In this document: one piece after another, positions 53,701 to 63,749 of the stretch
Layout: every line of letters starts with the position of its first letter
Numbering within the stretch: the first letter of the stretch is position 1
From: Lophius americanus
Lineage: Eukaryota; Chordata; Actinopteri; Lophiiformes; Lophiidae
Length of the DNA stretch: 64,000 bases
Assembly (NCBI GenBank): GCA_037951165.1
Contig: JBBDHG010000015.1
Span: forward strand, 6,064,001-6,128,000
Direction of reading: 5' to 3'
Notes under the pieces: generated by a model
What the model was told of the DNA's origin: nothing
The model's input: the letters and a program-made list of their open reading frames with translations, nothing else
Databases searched by the model: none
Translations under genes and position numbers: made by a program

Positions 53701-56700
53701 ACATGTGTTTTTATCAATACAATTGTTAAGCAGGTCAAAGATGAATTTCAGTTACTTGTGTGAGACAAAGTTTTTATTATCTTTCTATGTATTTCACTCG
53801 TGTAACACTTTTTCCTCTTTTCTCCTTTCTAATGTATATTGTATCTCTTCTGATGTACTTTTTTAATTATGTACGTTTTCACAGCAACATATACACAGCC
53901 TTTTAAATGGGAGACAATGCACTCAATATGAAACTCAATGTTTCTGTATCTGTGGTCTGACCCTAGAAGATTTAAAAGTCAATAGCTCTAAACGCATATG
54001 TAAGTCACACCAGATGTATTGTGCAGTATGTCACAGCTTTCTTGCTTATGGTACCCCAGCTCACTGTTTAAAATGACTCTAGCATTGCACTTTTCTGTGG
54101 TCTTGTTAATTAAACAGAAACAAGGGCACCTGAGAGACAGTTCTATATTTTGACACTAGTGGAAACAGATTATCTCCTTATTCTCCGGTGCATGCAGTTC
54201 CTAGTGATTGAGGGAGAAGCCTATAAATGGCAGTACCTCTGGCACACTTTCGCTCTCCTCTACTGTCTTGCATTGAGTGCAGGGGTTAGTCTGTAAACTG
54301 GCTGAGAGTAACTGTTTTATTCAGTTGTTAATTCAATCTTTCACCTGATTGGCCAAGAAGTCCTATGTCAGTCTTATTTTCTTTAAGGTTCAGTTGGTTA
54401 TATCTTGGTTCGGGTAGAGGTTACGGTAGGGGGTCCTTTGTGGGCTGGTTGGGTGGCTGTTCTTCAATTGTTTGTATTAGTCAGGCCTCCGTGTTATGTG
54501 GGTTATTTTGGGTTAGTTTGCGTTCTTTATATGACGGTCAAAATAGAATTAAATACATTCACATTTTTTGCAAACTCAACTTTGATATAGGGTTGCTTCT
54601 ACCTTTAAGTGAGTTGTTTTAATTTATTTTTTGGAAAGAGATGTATGAAGGCCAATTCATAAAAATGTGCTTGATATGGCAATAAAGTAACTCTAATCTA
54701 TAAACTAGTAAATTACTAGATACTTGAAGGATACAGATGATGGAGGTCGTAATGATAGCAAGGATGGTCCCGATGGGAATGGACTTCTGGGCATCCCTCA
54801 GATCACCGGAGCGGTTTGAACCAGCCATGATACCTGAACCACAATAACATAGGCAGTTACATATAACATATAACAAAGCATAGGATCAACGTGCACAAAC
54901 GATCCCAACAGAATAGTGAGTCTCGCTTTTCTCATCTCTCACCAGTCACAGAAGGGAAGTAGATGCCAACAAGCAAAGTGAAGAAGGTGGTGATGTCGTT
55001 GACAACGTAAGGCATGTAAATGTCCTGAGCGGGATCACTGCCACCGACAGATGCCATATTTGTGTCTTCTACCAGCATACGCAGGGGGCCGTACTGAGAC
55101 CACATATTCTCTACATGAGACAAAGGAAACAGAAAACATTAAGTGGTTGTAAAAAAAATCAAAAAAAATGAGAGGACCTAATCTTACTGAAGGAATCAAG
55201 AAAAAGGCACACGTTAAAGCAAAGTTGTGCTGATTTCTCCCCTTTCTACCCTGTTTAATTTAACACTTAATTAATTAATTAATTAACACTTGTTTCTCTT
55301 CTTTTCCCAGGAAAGAGAAATAACATCTGACAGAAATAAGTTAATGTTATGCAAAAGGGAGATATATTTGATAGAGAACAAAAGAAAAAAAATACGAAAG
55401 CGAAAGTAAATAACCAAATGAAAAATCGTTCTTAGTCATGTTTTCTGCAAGTGCTTCATAAGAAATATGGCAGCAATGTGTTTGCACCTCAGGTATGGCG
55501 TAAAACTACTTTGACATGGCCAGCACTTACATAACATGAGGAATGTTCCAATATTCTGTGCCAAACTTAATAAAACATTGTAGTAAATTCCTTTTAAGAT
55601 AAGTTCAGAGCCACACAGCCACGAAAACCTCCAAAGTTCCCACCTGAGATGACTCGACTGGTCAATCCGGGAATTCCCTGCATTCTGGTTACATTGTTAT
55701 TGACAAAGTATTCATTGCAGGTGGCATTAAGCTCCGGTCCATCGCAGAACAGCCCCCACAGTTTGGTAGTGACCGTCAGATTATCAATCACCTCTGTCTT
55801 CAAACATCGATCAAAGTTGTGGTTCTCGAGAGTACGATTCCCAAGCATACAAACACTGTCACAAAAAGTAGAAAAGAGGGACACAATTTAGAAACTGCTA
55901 CTAAAACCCTGCTGCAAATTAAAATATTATTGAAAGGTTATTGTTTTATGGACTCACGGAAAGTCTGGAGGCTCAAAGATGGTCTTAATGACTCCAGCGT
56001 AGATGGCTAGGATGGAGAGGATGACACAGGCCAGGAAGACTAGTGCCAGTTTGTTGACATATTTCACCCCGACGAAGACGACCACAGCCATCAGCGCAAG
56101 GCAACACGTGCCGTACACACGCATGTTATTAAGTAGGGCAGCCGCTTCATCCTCCTTCCTCTCTGCCACAAATATGGCTGCTTTAGGCACGATGTAGGTC
56201 TGGTTGGGATTGGAATGACAGAAAAGACACGCTGTAGCAGGATAAATGATAAAAAGTGGAGTCACTTTAATTCAGTAGTCTACGTACACTCCTCACTCAC
56301 CAGCAGAATCTCTATAGTACCCAGGATGTACATAGAGCCAGCAAAGGTTGTGCCCAGATAGAAACAGAGACCTACAGCCCCACCAAACTCTGGGCCCAGA
56401 GATCTGGAAATCATATAGTAGGAGCCACCAGCTGTGGGAGAGAGAAAAAACATGTGTCATGATGAAGATAATATAACTTTTCCCAATCCAGTTTTAAAGG
56501 GAACACTCAAATATATAGATTTAGGCTGCTGTTATTAAGATAACTTAATTTGGGCCACATCAATAACAGATTAATATGAGCAAACTGCCATGAAAACCGT
56601 TTAAATGTGCTGAAAAATGAATAAGCAAATAAGCAAACTGAAAGAAACAAATTATAATATGCACAACTGTAGGAGCCCTGCATGTATGTGTGAAATATCA

Positions 56701-56893
56701 TTCAGTTCATACCAGTTTTTGGGGCAATTTAGACTATTCCCTGTTAATATAATATATAATATGTGGAAAACGAAATTCGATGGGTTGCGGTGACCCAAAA
56801 AGGGAACAGTCGAAATACGAAAACTTGAAATTCGATCAAAACCAAATCCAAGCACCTAAAAATGAGTGAAAAAACATTGAACAGGCTTTGAGT

Positions 56894-56927
<34 letters not shown>

Positions 56928-59900
56928 TTAATAATTATAACGATACAATCCATTTGGGCAGAAAGAACTAATTTCTATATTCTCCATCTCATTATAGACA
57001 GAACGACATCTGCTAATATGTAGTATGAAAATCAGCAAACATTGAAGGAATAGGAGTTTTTTTTATTGAATTAAAAGAGTAGGGAGACTCTGGCTGGACA
57101 TTACATTACCTTGAAAACATTACTGTTGCTTGAATTTATCTCATCAAAAATGAGAATTGATAAGCTTGATAATTTCTTCTTTAATAATTCCATGTTATAT
57201 TGTGTGTAAATACCAAATCTTACCGGGAACAACACCGTTGGTAGCGATTGCACTCATGGATATGGCCGTCAACATGGTCTGTGGAGAGGAGACAACAAGA
57301 TCAGAATAAACAAAACTTTTTCTTAATATTCCCTTTTTCCTCAAAACAATCAATAAAAACTGTGAACCTATAGCACTTTTCATACATAAATTAGTATCAA
57401 AAAATGCTTTACTTGATAAAAATGTATTGCATTCAACCATAAAAACAGTTATTTAACCGAGGAAACACAGAAAAATATAAAACTATCAAAAAAGACTACT
57501 ATAAATACACAAACTAATAAAAACTGACTAAAATATTGAAACATAAAATGATACTAATCAATACTGACTGAAATGCAGACAGATAAAAAACTATCTACAA
57601 AATTAATAAATATATTTAGTAAGAGCCGGACTAAAAAAATGTGTCTTTTTAGTCAGGCTAATGTAGTTAGTTAATCTAGTTAATTTTCAGTTTGATATTT
57701 TAAAAGGGGAGTAAGACATAGAACACAAACCTCCATGATCCTTTTATACCCAAAAGAAACGTTTTCCTCTCATGCTATGCCCAATGATAGGATAGTAGAT
57801 AAAGGTTAATTAAGCAATTAGTCTGCTAAAATACTTAAAGGGGCTTATGCTCTAAACCTTGTGCCTATTGTAATGAATGAGCTTTTCCATGAAATCAGTC
57901 AATGTTATAGACGATACTTCCGTCAGCCTGTTACTTATCAGTTCTAGATGAGAGAAAGTACATAGCAGAGATATGAAGTAAGAGGTATAAACAAATTGAG
58001 AAAGTTAATACTCAAATGGGGAAAAGAAAGAGGGGAGGGTGGGAAGGTGGAAAAAAGAGGACAAAAGAAAGAGAGAAGGAGGAAGGACAAGGTCATGACC
58101 ATGATAAACCCTGTGATCTTTGCTGGGCATCCGGTTTTAAATGGCAGACAAGCTGGAGAAAAGCCAATTAGCTGACAAGTTTAACTTCCGCCTCCACAGG
58201 AACTGTAAGCAGATATTCACTAGCTTGGCTTGACCATGCACGATTCAGAGAATCAGCATTTAATGAAAGCAACATGCAACATAACGTTAAACGTTAAAAA
58301 AAAATAGCATTTGCTTTCTTTTGTGTCCATAAAACTTTTTGTAAATGATGTAACCGCTGCTAAAAATGTTTAATTCACAGGTACAGACTAGAATTAATTT
58401 ACTGTAGTGGCTCAGTTGGTAGCAAAACTGCCTTGGAGCCAACTGTATATGGCTGCAGTTTCCACAGACTGCAGATTAAGGACGACAGTGTCAGTTCTCA
58501 GGGACTGAGACGACAGGGTTAGGAGTTAGGGTTAGGCTTGGGAGTGAGGTTGGAGTGAGGTTAGGGTTAGGAGTAAGATTGGGGTGAGGGGTTGAACTGT
58601 GGTCCTGAAACTGCAATCCACGCAGCTGGAGCTGTATCATCTCCTTACAACAAAAAGATTCCGGATTCACTTTCCAACTCTTGCCCTAGGGCCTTTCTGA
58701 GTAGAGTTTGGTCCTCCAACTTCCCCCCAGACTCTAAAAAAATGCATCATAGTGGAGTTTGTAATTTAATTTAACTGTAATCAAAAAATACATTCCCATC
58801 CAATAACTGAATAATAATAATAATATGTAAGCTCTGATAATCAAAGACTTAAAATATTTAAAAAACAGTAAGCCAACGGATTGCCTTACTTTTTTGAGTT
58901 CCGGTTACTTCAGTTTTACAGTGTAACACAAACTATAAAAATCAAACTTTAAAAAAAAAAAAAAAAAAGATCCAACCTATCTTACCTTTTGCATGCATGA
59001 TGTTTACCATTATAAAGCAAAAACAGACTACTAGTGTCTATAATAAATTAATGAGAAAATAACAGCAGCAGGAACTGCCAGTATGGGTGTTTTGTAAGAG
59101 AGTAAAAGTATTATTGAACAATGAGGGATTCAATAAATAAGAAAGGAAAAACATACAGAGACAAGGCCACCACTAATAAATGAAAGTAAATACCGCAAGA
59201 TGCTGTTAAATCCCAACAGTTTTAACTCAGAGTTTATTTTGGTTATTTTTCTAGATGGGTTGGGCCACACTAAATATGACCTATAAACAGGTGGCCGATG
59301 GAGATCCGTCAGTGTGAAGTCAGATGCAATGAAAATTACTTTTAATCCGTTTGACTAAGCTCGGCTCGCTCTTATTATGTAACATCAGTGAAGTGGAAGA
59401 GGTAAACCCTCCTGACGCACTCATAAGGATTGGAATATATGAAATAGTCTCCAGGACTGAAGTTTTTACAAAATATGATGTTAATTTACAGCATTACAAA
59501 TGCAGTATAGATACTGCTGTTGAAATTTGTTTCCTCATCATTTGTCATCATATTTGCATCGGACTTATAAATTCTAATAAATAAATGAGATATAGATATC
59601 AAATAGGAAAAAAATAATTGTGGATTTAATTATCCGTTCTGGTGTCAAAAGGAGTATGAGTAAATGTTATGTTTAGTTCACGATTTAACAAAGTTGATAA
59701 TCTGGTAACTTTTCCAGCCTCGTCCTAACTGTAAATTAGATTAATCATGCTCTAGTTGTGGTTCTCAAACTGGGGCGAGGGGGCACTGAGCCCCACAGGA
59801 GGCGTAGCGGTTTGGATGAAGAGGGAAAAAAAGTAAATTGACTATATTTTATGTGTGTCAAGAAAACGCCAATGCTGTTTTAATGATCTTCCTTTCACCA

Positions 59901-62900
59901 ACACTCATATTTGATCCATTTAAAAAAATAAAATCGAATGATTAACTTCTAACATAACTTATTAACTTAGCTGCTTCCTTTCATTGTTTCATGCAATTTG
60001 TGAGGTGGATTGAAGGGTTATGTAGTGTTCTGAAATGTTTGAGAAGCACTTTGTTGCACCAATCAACTATTTCATTATGACTCAAACCATTGAACAGATT
60101 TGACCTTTTGTTTGTACTTTCCCTGATTAAAGTGACGTAATCCCTTGTCTGCCGTGGGATGGGCAAATATAGTCACAGTGTGAGTGTTGATGTGGGTGTC
60201 TCTATGTTTCTGACACTTTCCAGATGGAGGCCTCTCACATCAAGCTGCCATACCATTAGAAGCTAGTGGTGTGTGGGAAATAGAGAGTAACAGAGGCTAA
60301 ATATAGAAGGGATGAGTGGCGGTTAAGTCGACCGGCCGGAAATTCATTACTGCTGCCATTACAATATCTGCATCAGTCTACAACTTAAAGTGTAAGCAGC
60401 ATCTGTTCCAAGTGTCAAAACAATCCAGCATCACACTCAAACTCATCATCATGTGTTAATGTGTTCATGATGCCTTAGAGAGATAAAAGTGTGCTTTGTC
60501 TTACATAATTTTGAGCATCAGTGCTCTAAAGGCTTGTGTAAAACCTTGATAAAATAATACCCATATTACATGTCAGACCACCTCCTCTCAGTTATTCTTC
60601 TGGAGAAGGCTGCTAATCTTCCATAGAATGTTAAATGTGTGCATGATGCTTAATCCTTATGCAATGTGGCAGATGCAGAAATATTTGTTATGAGTTTTAG
60701 TGAAGGTTCAGTTAGGAGGACTATCTCCTAGCACATTCGGGTCACAGTCACTAGACATAACCCTTCATTGTTCTCAGCAGAGTCATCAGCCGCCCTTACC
60801 AGTGTCTGGACATCAAGGGGTGTCTGCACTCGGTAGTAGTACAGTCAATTGAGAGTGCGAAATGGATCATCAATTGTGATATTGATACAAGCGATGCAAA
60901 GCATCTCCGGTGCCATTCAATCAACAAGAGAAACTCCAAAATTTTGTCACATTCCATGTAAACGCAGCATGATGAGAGCAAACAGAGAAGACTCCTCCGA
61001 GGTGGACACTTACACAAGAGCAGCACAAGCCAACAATAGCCAGGGACTCCAAGATGCCTGCAGTGCCAACGATCCAGGTCAGACGCAGGAACAGAATGAC
61101 CCCCAGAATGTTCTGGAGGCAGGGAAGGTAGACACCCATGAAGGTCCCCATCTGAGGGCTCTGTCGACAAGAGAGTGGAGGAGGGATTAATGTGACAGAT
61201 GGCAGATGGGTGAGTAGTACTAGTATACATGGTTGTAAGTGTGTGTGTAGAGCTGTAATAATAACTAGTTTACTATGGTCATGTGACGCCTACAGCATGG
61301 TTCACTTCAATTAAAGCCCTAACCGGAATTTCTTTGTGTGTTTCGTGAAAGAGTGGATATGGTGTAGCCTGGAAGGTCAGCTTACTTGGGCATTCCCTGT
61401 TAATGCTTACGTATATCCACCTTCCTTATAAAGAAGGCGCCAGCAACCCAGTTAAAAACCAGGAAAATACAGCTAGCATTGAGACATAGTTCCAGCTGTT
61501 CTTGACCGTCTGCCGGTTGTTTGACTTTAGAACAATGTATGTTAAGTTTACTCCCCTTTCTACCAATCCTTCCTAACTAGTAGTTAGGAAGGTCAACTTT
61601 AGTAAGTTGACCTTTTAAACGTGTGGTTCATCCTCCATCGAAATGCCACTTGACTATTAGACCAATAAGACATAGGTTTTCCAGCCTGATATTTTTAAAT
61701 TTTAATTTCTCCTATTTTGAGGTAGTCTTCTACTGTCTTGTCTAGTTCCTATTTTTATTACATTACAAATCATCAGAGAGTTAATGTATTGTTGCTATTT
61801 GCACTGTAGAAAGGAAACTATAAAATCAAAGCCCTAATTACAAGTCGATTCAGCATTCAAACTTGGGTCTGAGCTGGAATGACTTAAGAGTTGCAACACA
61901 AGGAACAATCAATGACATAGAGTTTCATTATTGAAGTGATGTTATTTGAGAATAAAGAATAAGGAATAAGAATGTCTGATAATAACGGTATAGTTGTAAT
62001 AATGGTATCATTTTTATAGTCATTTGGAAAGAATAGAATAGATAAACATGTTATTGGTCCCCCAAAATAACATTCAGGATTTTTTTCAGGAATGAATTAG
62101 AAATCCAGATCCTTGCAGAAAGCTAGAGGCCTGTAAAACGAATCATGAAATCTGATAAGATTGTAACATTGCCGTGTATGGATATTTTATTTGAATTTCA
62201 GATAAAGAATAAAAGAGTAAGCAATTAATAAAATACGATGAAGAGAATATGGTGACCAGATTTGCATGCCCCCTTTACAGACAGAGTATAGTATAAAAGA
62301 GAACAAGGCTTCATTGGTCATAGACCTGTTATGTTAGATGGTTCATGGGTTTAAAAGAACAACTGTTTAAACGTTACTGAGGTGGATATGATAAGTCCAC
62401 TGTACCTTGACAGCTTTTTTCTTTGGTCCCTCATCCTCCTCAGCCTCCTCATGCTCCTGAGCCCCCTGGGTGAGATTGGTGTAGTTTGCCAGTTTATTGA
62501 GGAGTGACGACACCATGGGGTTGCTGTCCATTTCCTCCTGCAGAGGAAGAAAGTATTTTTCCTTAGTTAGATTAACCTTTGGAGGTTTTTTATTTATTTT
62601 TTTGGGGGGGGGGGGGTGGGGGGGGGGGGGGGGGGGGGTTAGTCAGCTTCATGCAGGTTGGGGAAAACAGGAGGTGTGATGGCGTATTGATTCTCTCTGA
62701 GGGTCAGCAACAACAGAAATGGAGGATTCTTATCGGAGCAGTCCCTCTCTGCCTCGGGATAATGTTGTGAACTTAGACACGATGAGAAATTTTTGATTTC
62801 ACAAATAATCCAAAGCAGGAGATGTTTTTACTTTAGTCATGCTTGAGGACAGAGTGAACAAGTGAAAAAAAACATTGCATTTATAGCTTCTGGAAGAGAA

Positions 62901-63749
62901 AGGCATCTACTTGCAGGTTTGCGTTACTTGTACTACGAACGCAAATAATCCTTGGTGACATTTGCGTGAGAAGAGATGTGAACACAGAATTACACAACTT
63001 CTTATTGGCTTGCTAGTACACCCTTATTAATTTTAAGTAAAATTAAGATGAATATGGGCTCAGCCTTTGGTTCTGTACAGGAGAGTGTGTGAGGTTATTA
63101 AATGGATTGGAAACATTTTGAGAGATTTTTTTTCTTTTATTACCACTTTTTATTATGTTTCAGTACATACTGCAGAAAGTCAACAGATTTCTTGTTTCTT
63201 CCATAAGGAATCAAAACATCTTTTTTCCAAAAAGCAAATTCTCATATGGTCAAATATAACAAAGTAATCTGTATTAATATTCATAATACATATTTTGGGA
63301 TGAAAAGGCACTTCTTTATGAAAGAGACCTTTTTAAACTTTAATTGTCTTCATTGTATTTGTACATACTTGCGTCTTTCTTGAATCTATCGGCAAAAAAT
63401 TCTAGCTTCATTTCATCTGCACGAAAGCAACCTCCCACATCTTTTTCAATTGATATAAATCTCCCTTAACGCAAACCAATCCACTTTCTCACAGCAAACC
63501 TAAGAGAATTAACCAATGCAGAGGACAATAGACAATGAGAGGAAGAGCAGCGCAACACCTAACTTCACCGTCCAGGGAAAAACAGTCTAAAATATAAACG
63601 TTGTGCTAAAGGATCATAATTAATTGATAAAGAAAAAAAGGGCTGATTGGTTACCTCAAAAAGGGCCAAGTTGGTGCCATCATAGCTGTTGCTTTTGTCG
63701 TTGTCTGTGTTGTTGATAAAAGGACTGTTTTCTTTTGGGAGGCCATCAC
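34505..63749 (-). CDS. slc12a7: K-Cl cotransporter KCC4, coding exons 2 to last
   Basis: Electroneutral K+ and Cl- symporter of the plasma membrane (SLC12 family, KCC branch), which exports KCl on cell swelling. Exons in transcript order: 63749-63655, 62537-62406, 61160-61014, 57278-57224, 56431-56301, 56199-55958, 55855-55644, 55110-54943, 54833-54735, 53299-53242, 52000-51826, 51737-51619, 51490-51392, 51109-50990, 48776-48672, 48233-48065, 47671-47476, 46333-46164, 44628-44497, 44413-44306, 44073-43957, 40989-40814, 36156-36023, 34596-34505. All junctions are GT-AG and phase-consistent (3251 nt). Visible hallmarks are MGTFMGVYLPCLQNI before TM1, the TM5-TM6 loop with NRTL/NLTV/NATC/NNVT glycosylation sequons, IMAGSNRSGDL, GNLVIGT, and the terminal GGGREVITIYS. 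KCC4 rather than KCC1/2/3 is favoured by AQLIHDRNTASHA, AHQALLVAKN and KHNTVLMAWP. The a/b paralogue cannot be decided. Exon 1, with any N-terminal SPAK-binding motif, is outside the window. Confidence 0.96.
34597..36022. other. slc12a7 last intron
   Basis: AT-rich intron containing the microsatellite at 35656-35792. No exon or mobile element was recognised elsewhere in it. Confidence 0.8.
35656..35792. repeat. Compound (TA)n/(CA)n microsatellite
   Basis: Alternating blocks of TATATA, CATACA and CACACA in the last intron of slc12a7. Confidence 0.9.
36023..36156 (-). CDS. slc12a7: slc12a7 exon with the conserved inhibitory threonine
   Basis: The exon encodes NQSNVRRMHTAIKLNEVV through GGDEN. 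The threonine in RRMHTA is the conserved C-terminal KCC site (Thr1048 in KCC3, Thr1007 in KCC2) that WNK-SPAK/OSR1 signalling phosphorylates to inhibit transport. The upstream exon ends ATGAAACC and this exon begins with G, giving MKP-NQSNVRR where mammalian KCC4 has MKP-DQSNVRR. The donor splits the next codon (T|AC), which the last exon completes as tyrosine. Confidence 0.92.
37890..37995. repeat. CA-rich minisatellite, two units of about 35 bp
   Basis: ACAGACAAACCTAGACACAC followed by ACAATAACAC occurs twice in succession, within longer CA-rich sequence. Confidence 0.75.
38804..38903. repeat. 25-bp tandem repeat, four identical units
   Basis: The unit starts CATCCGTAACAAATAGGGAT and ends GGGTA. 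Four perfect copies follow head to tail, so the expansion is recent and likely polymorphic. Confidence 0.95.
39020..39295 (+). mobile_element. L1-type LINE ORF2 C-terminal fragment
   Basis: The open frame reads KADCIIVSWRNVKPPTVQQW and continues to FKMKWAPV before its stop. The pattern (A/I)xxxI...WK/R...PPT/VPTxxxW...F...KWxPV is the usual C-terminus of fish L1-group ORF2 proteins. No reverse-transcriptase motifs precede it, so this is a 5'-truncated copy. Confidence 0.5.
40008..40115 (+). mobile_element. Common teleost repeat fragment (probably LINE-derived)
   Basis: Contains CATTATCTACCGCTTATCCT, GGGGGGCTGGAGCTTATCCC and GGGCGAGAGGCAGGGTACA. These follow the order of an abundant fish repeat with GCTGGAGCCTATCCCAGCTGA. 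Class uncertain. Confidence 0.55.
40588..40629. repeat. 9-bp tandem repeat ACAATTCAC
   Basis: About four and a half near-perfect units, about 185 bp downstream (minus sense) of a slc12a7 donor. Confidence 0.9.
40990..43956. other. slc12a7 intron between the AQLIHDRN exon and the 39-codon exon
   Basis: About 3 kb of AT-rich sequence with a pyrimidine-rich (TCTG/CTTC) block at 43590-43690. No further exon or element was recognised. Confidence 0.75.
43957..44073 (-). CDS. slc12a7: slc12a7 symmetrical 39-codon exon (probable cassette) in the C-tail
   Basis: This 117-nt exon starts IQSITDESRSSIRRKN and ends MEDTKEDE. It lies between the exon ending TEREREx and the one beginning AQLIHDRN. Both boundaries are phase 0, so it can be skipped without a frameshift, giving the EREREAQLIHDRN junction that I recall for canonical human KCC4. 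The IQSITDESR block is well known in KCC2 (SLC12A5). It is serine- and basic-rich, and so a plausible regulatory insert. Alternative use is inferred, not observed. Confidence 0.85.
45570..46090 (+). mobile_element. Terminal-inverted-repeat (MITE-like) element in slc12a7 intron
   Basis: Repeated CATGTAAAC motifs and CCTAATTACGATTAGATTCG at the left end face GCGTTTCCGATTAGGTGAGT...CATGTAAAC at the right end. The sequence is CpG-rich for the region, has no open reading frame of note, and shares its end with 6175-6275. Non-autonomous DNA transposon; family not named. Confidence 0.6.
46390..47455 (-). mobile_element. Nearly full-length dead Tc1-like transposon in slc12a7 intron
   Basis: The left part CACATTTAATTATGTTACTG and the right part TGATTAATGTGGAAAAAGTG are inverted relatives of each other. 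The interior is an antisense Tc1-like transposase: GGAGTCCTGGTTGCTTCAAA followed by TTTATCCATTTAAGAGTCAT corresponds to the minus-strand helix-turn-helix with KW-K-FGTT. It is about 1.06 kb but no frame longer than about 60 codons survives. It lies between exons 46164-46333 and 47476-47671, ending about 20 bp from the latter's donor. Confidence 0.8.
48777..50989. other. slc12a7 intron upstream of the AEKEWGDG exon
   Basis: 2.2 kb containing a LINE-tail fragment at 49870-49985 and otherwise unassigned AT-rich DNA. Confidence 0.7.
49870..49985 (+). mobile_element. LINE 3' tail fragment
   Basis: AAGCCCGGATAAATGGAGAG, GGTTGGGTCAGGAACGACAT, CCGGCGTTAAACCTGTGCCA and ATTATGCGG match the 3' untranslated segment of an abundant fish non-LTR retrotransposon (GGATAAATGGAGAGGGTTG...GGGCATCCGGCGTAAAA). 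Confidence 0.65.
53300..54734. other. slc12a7 intron between the two exons joining at TTSIIY
   Basis: About 1.4 kb. The GT-rich block 54395-54560 looks like an interspersed repeat but I cannot name it. No exon was seen. Confidence 0.55.
55262..55287. repeat. (TTAA)n microsatellite
   Basis: Five to six TTAA units. Confidence 0.85.
56894..56930. repeat. (AAT)n microsatellite
   Basis: About eleven to twelve ATA/AAT units in the intron before the 56301-56431 exon. Confidence 0.9.
58395..58480 (+). mobile_element. Possible tRNA-related SINE fragment
   Basis: GTAGTGGCTCAGTTGGTAGC resembles a tRNA A-box segment (TAGCTCAGTTGGTAGAGC). No matching B-box or cloverleaf can be drawn, so at best a decayed SINE head. 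Confidence 0.3.
58500..58590 (+). repeat. Telomere-like degenerate TTAGGG repeats
   Basis: GGTTAGGAGTTAGGGTTAGG and GAGGTTAGGGTTAGGAGTAA include several exact TTAGGG units mixed with GTTAGGAG and GGAGTGAG variants. Interstitial telomere-type simple repeat. Confidence 0.75.
58953..58969. repeat. Poly-A run
   Basis: Uninterrupted A tract of about 17-18 bases. Confidence 0.8.
59753..60050 (+). mobile_element. hAT-like non-autonomous element
   Basis: The left end GTTGTGGTTCTCAAACTGGG and the right end ATGTTTGAGAAGCACTTTGT are imperfect inverted repeats (GTGGTTCTCAAAC / GTGCTTCTCAAAC), about 300 bp apart. This is the usual layout of short hAT derivatives. Target duplications are not evident. Confidence 0.55.
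61161..62405. other. slc12a7 intron
   Basis: 1.2 kb of AT-rich intron. No element or exon was recognised. Confidence 0.75.
62604..62638 (+). repeat. Poly-G run (poly-C in the slc12a7 transcript)
   Basis: 35 bases that are all G except one T, preceded by T-rich sequence. In the slc12a7 sense it is a C-tract about 67-101 nt upstream of the acceptor of the exon at 62406-62537. Confidence 0.9.
62639..63654. other. Remainder of slc12a7 intron 2
   Basis: About 1 kb of unassigned intron sequence. Confidence 0.7.
63655..63749 (-). CDS. slc12a7: slc12a7 first visible exon (cytoplasmic N-terminus)
   Basis: The acceptor AG is followed by two bases that complete a split codon, then codons reading DGLPKENSPFINNTDND and ending TNLALFE at a GTAACC donor. 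This matches the KCC N-tail pattern GDGxPxENSPF...NMALFE. The entering phase proves at least one upstream coding exon, which lies beyond position 64000. The exon is 95 nt. Confidence 0.92.

Larger units (their letters stand above)
57279..61013. other. slc12a7 intron of 3.7 kb between TM2-coding exons
   Basis: Holds telomere-like repeats, a possible tRNA-related SINE fragment and a hAT-like element, listed separately. The rest is unassigned AT-rich sequence. Confidence 0.75.

Noticed and set aside
58395..58480. A functional tRNA gene
   Set aside because: Only an A-box-like string; no B-box, acceptor stem or cloverleaf.
60849..61190. 113-codon plus-strand frame
   Set aside because: Antisense shadow of the KCC exon encoding MGTFMGVYLP.
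34505..63749. slc12a5 (KCC2) as the identity of the cotransporter
   Set aside because: The IQSITDESR exon is KCC2-like, but AQLIHDRNTASHA, the AHQALLVAKN segment and the NSPF-type N-tail fit KCC4 best.
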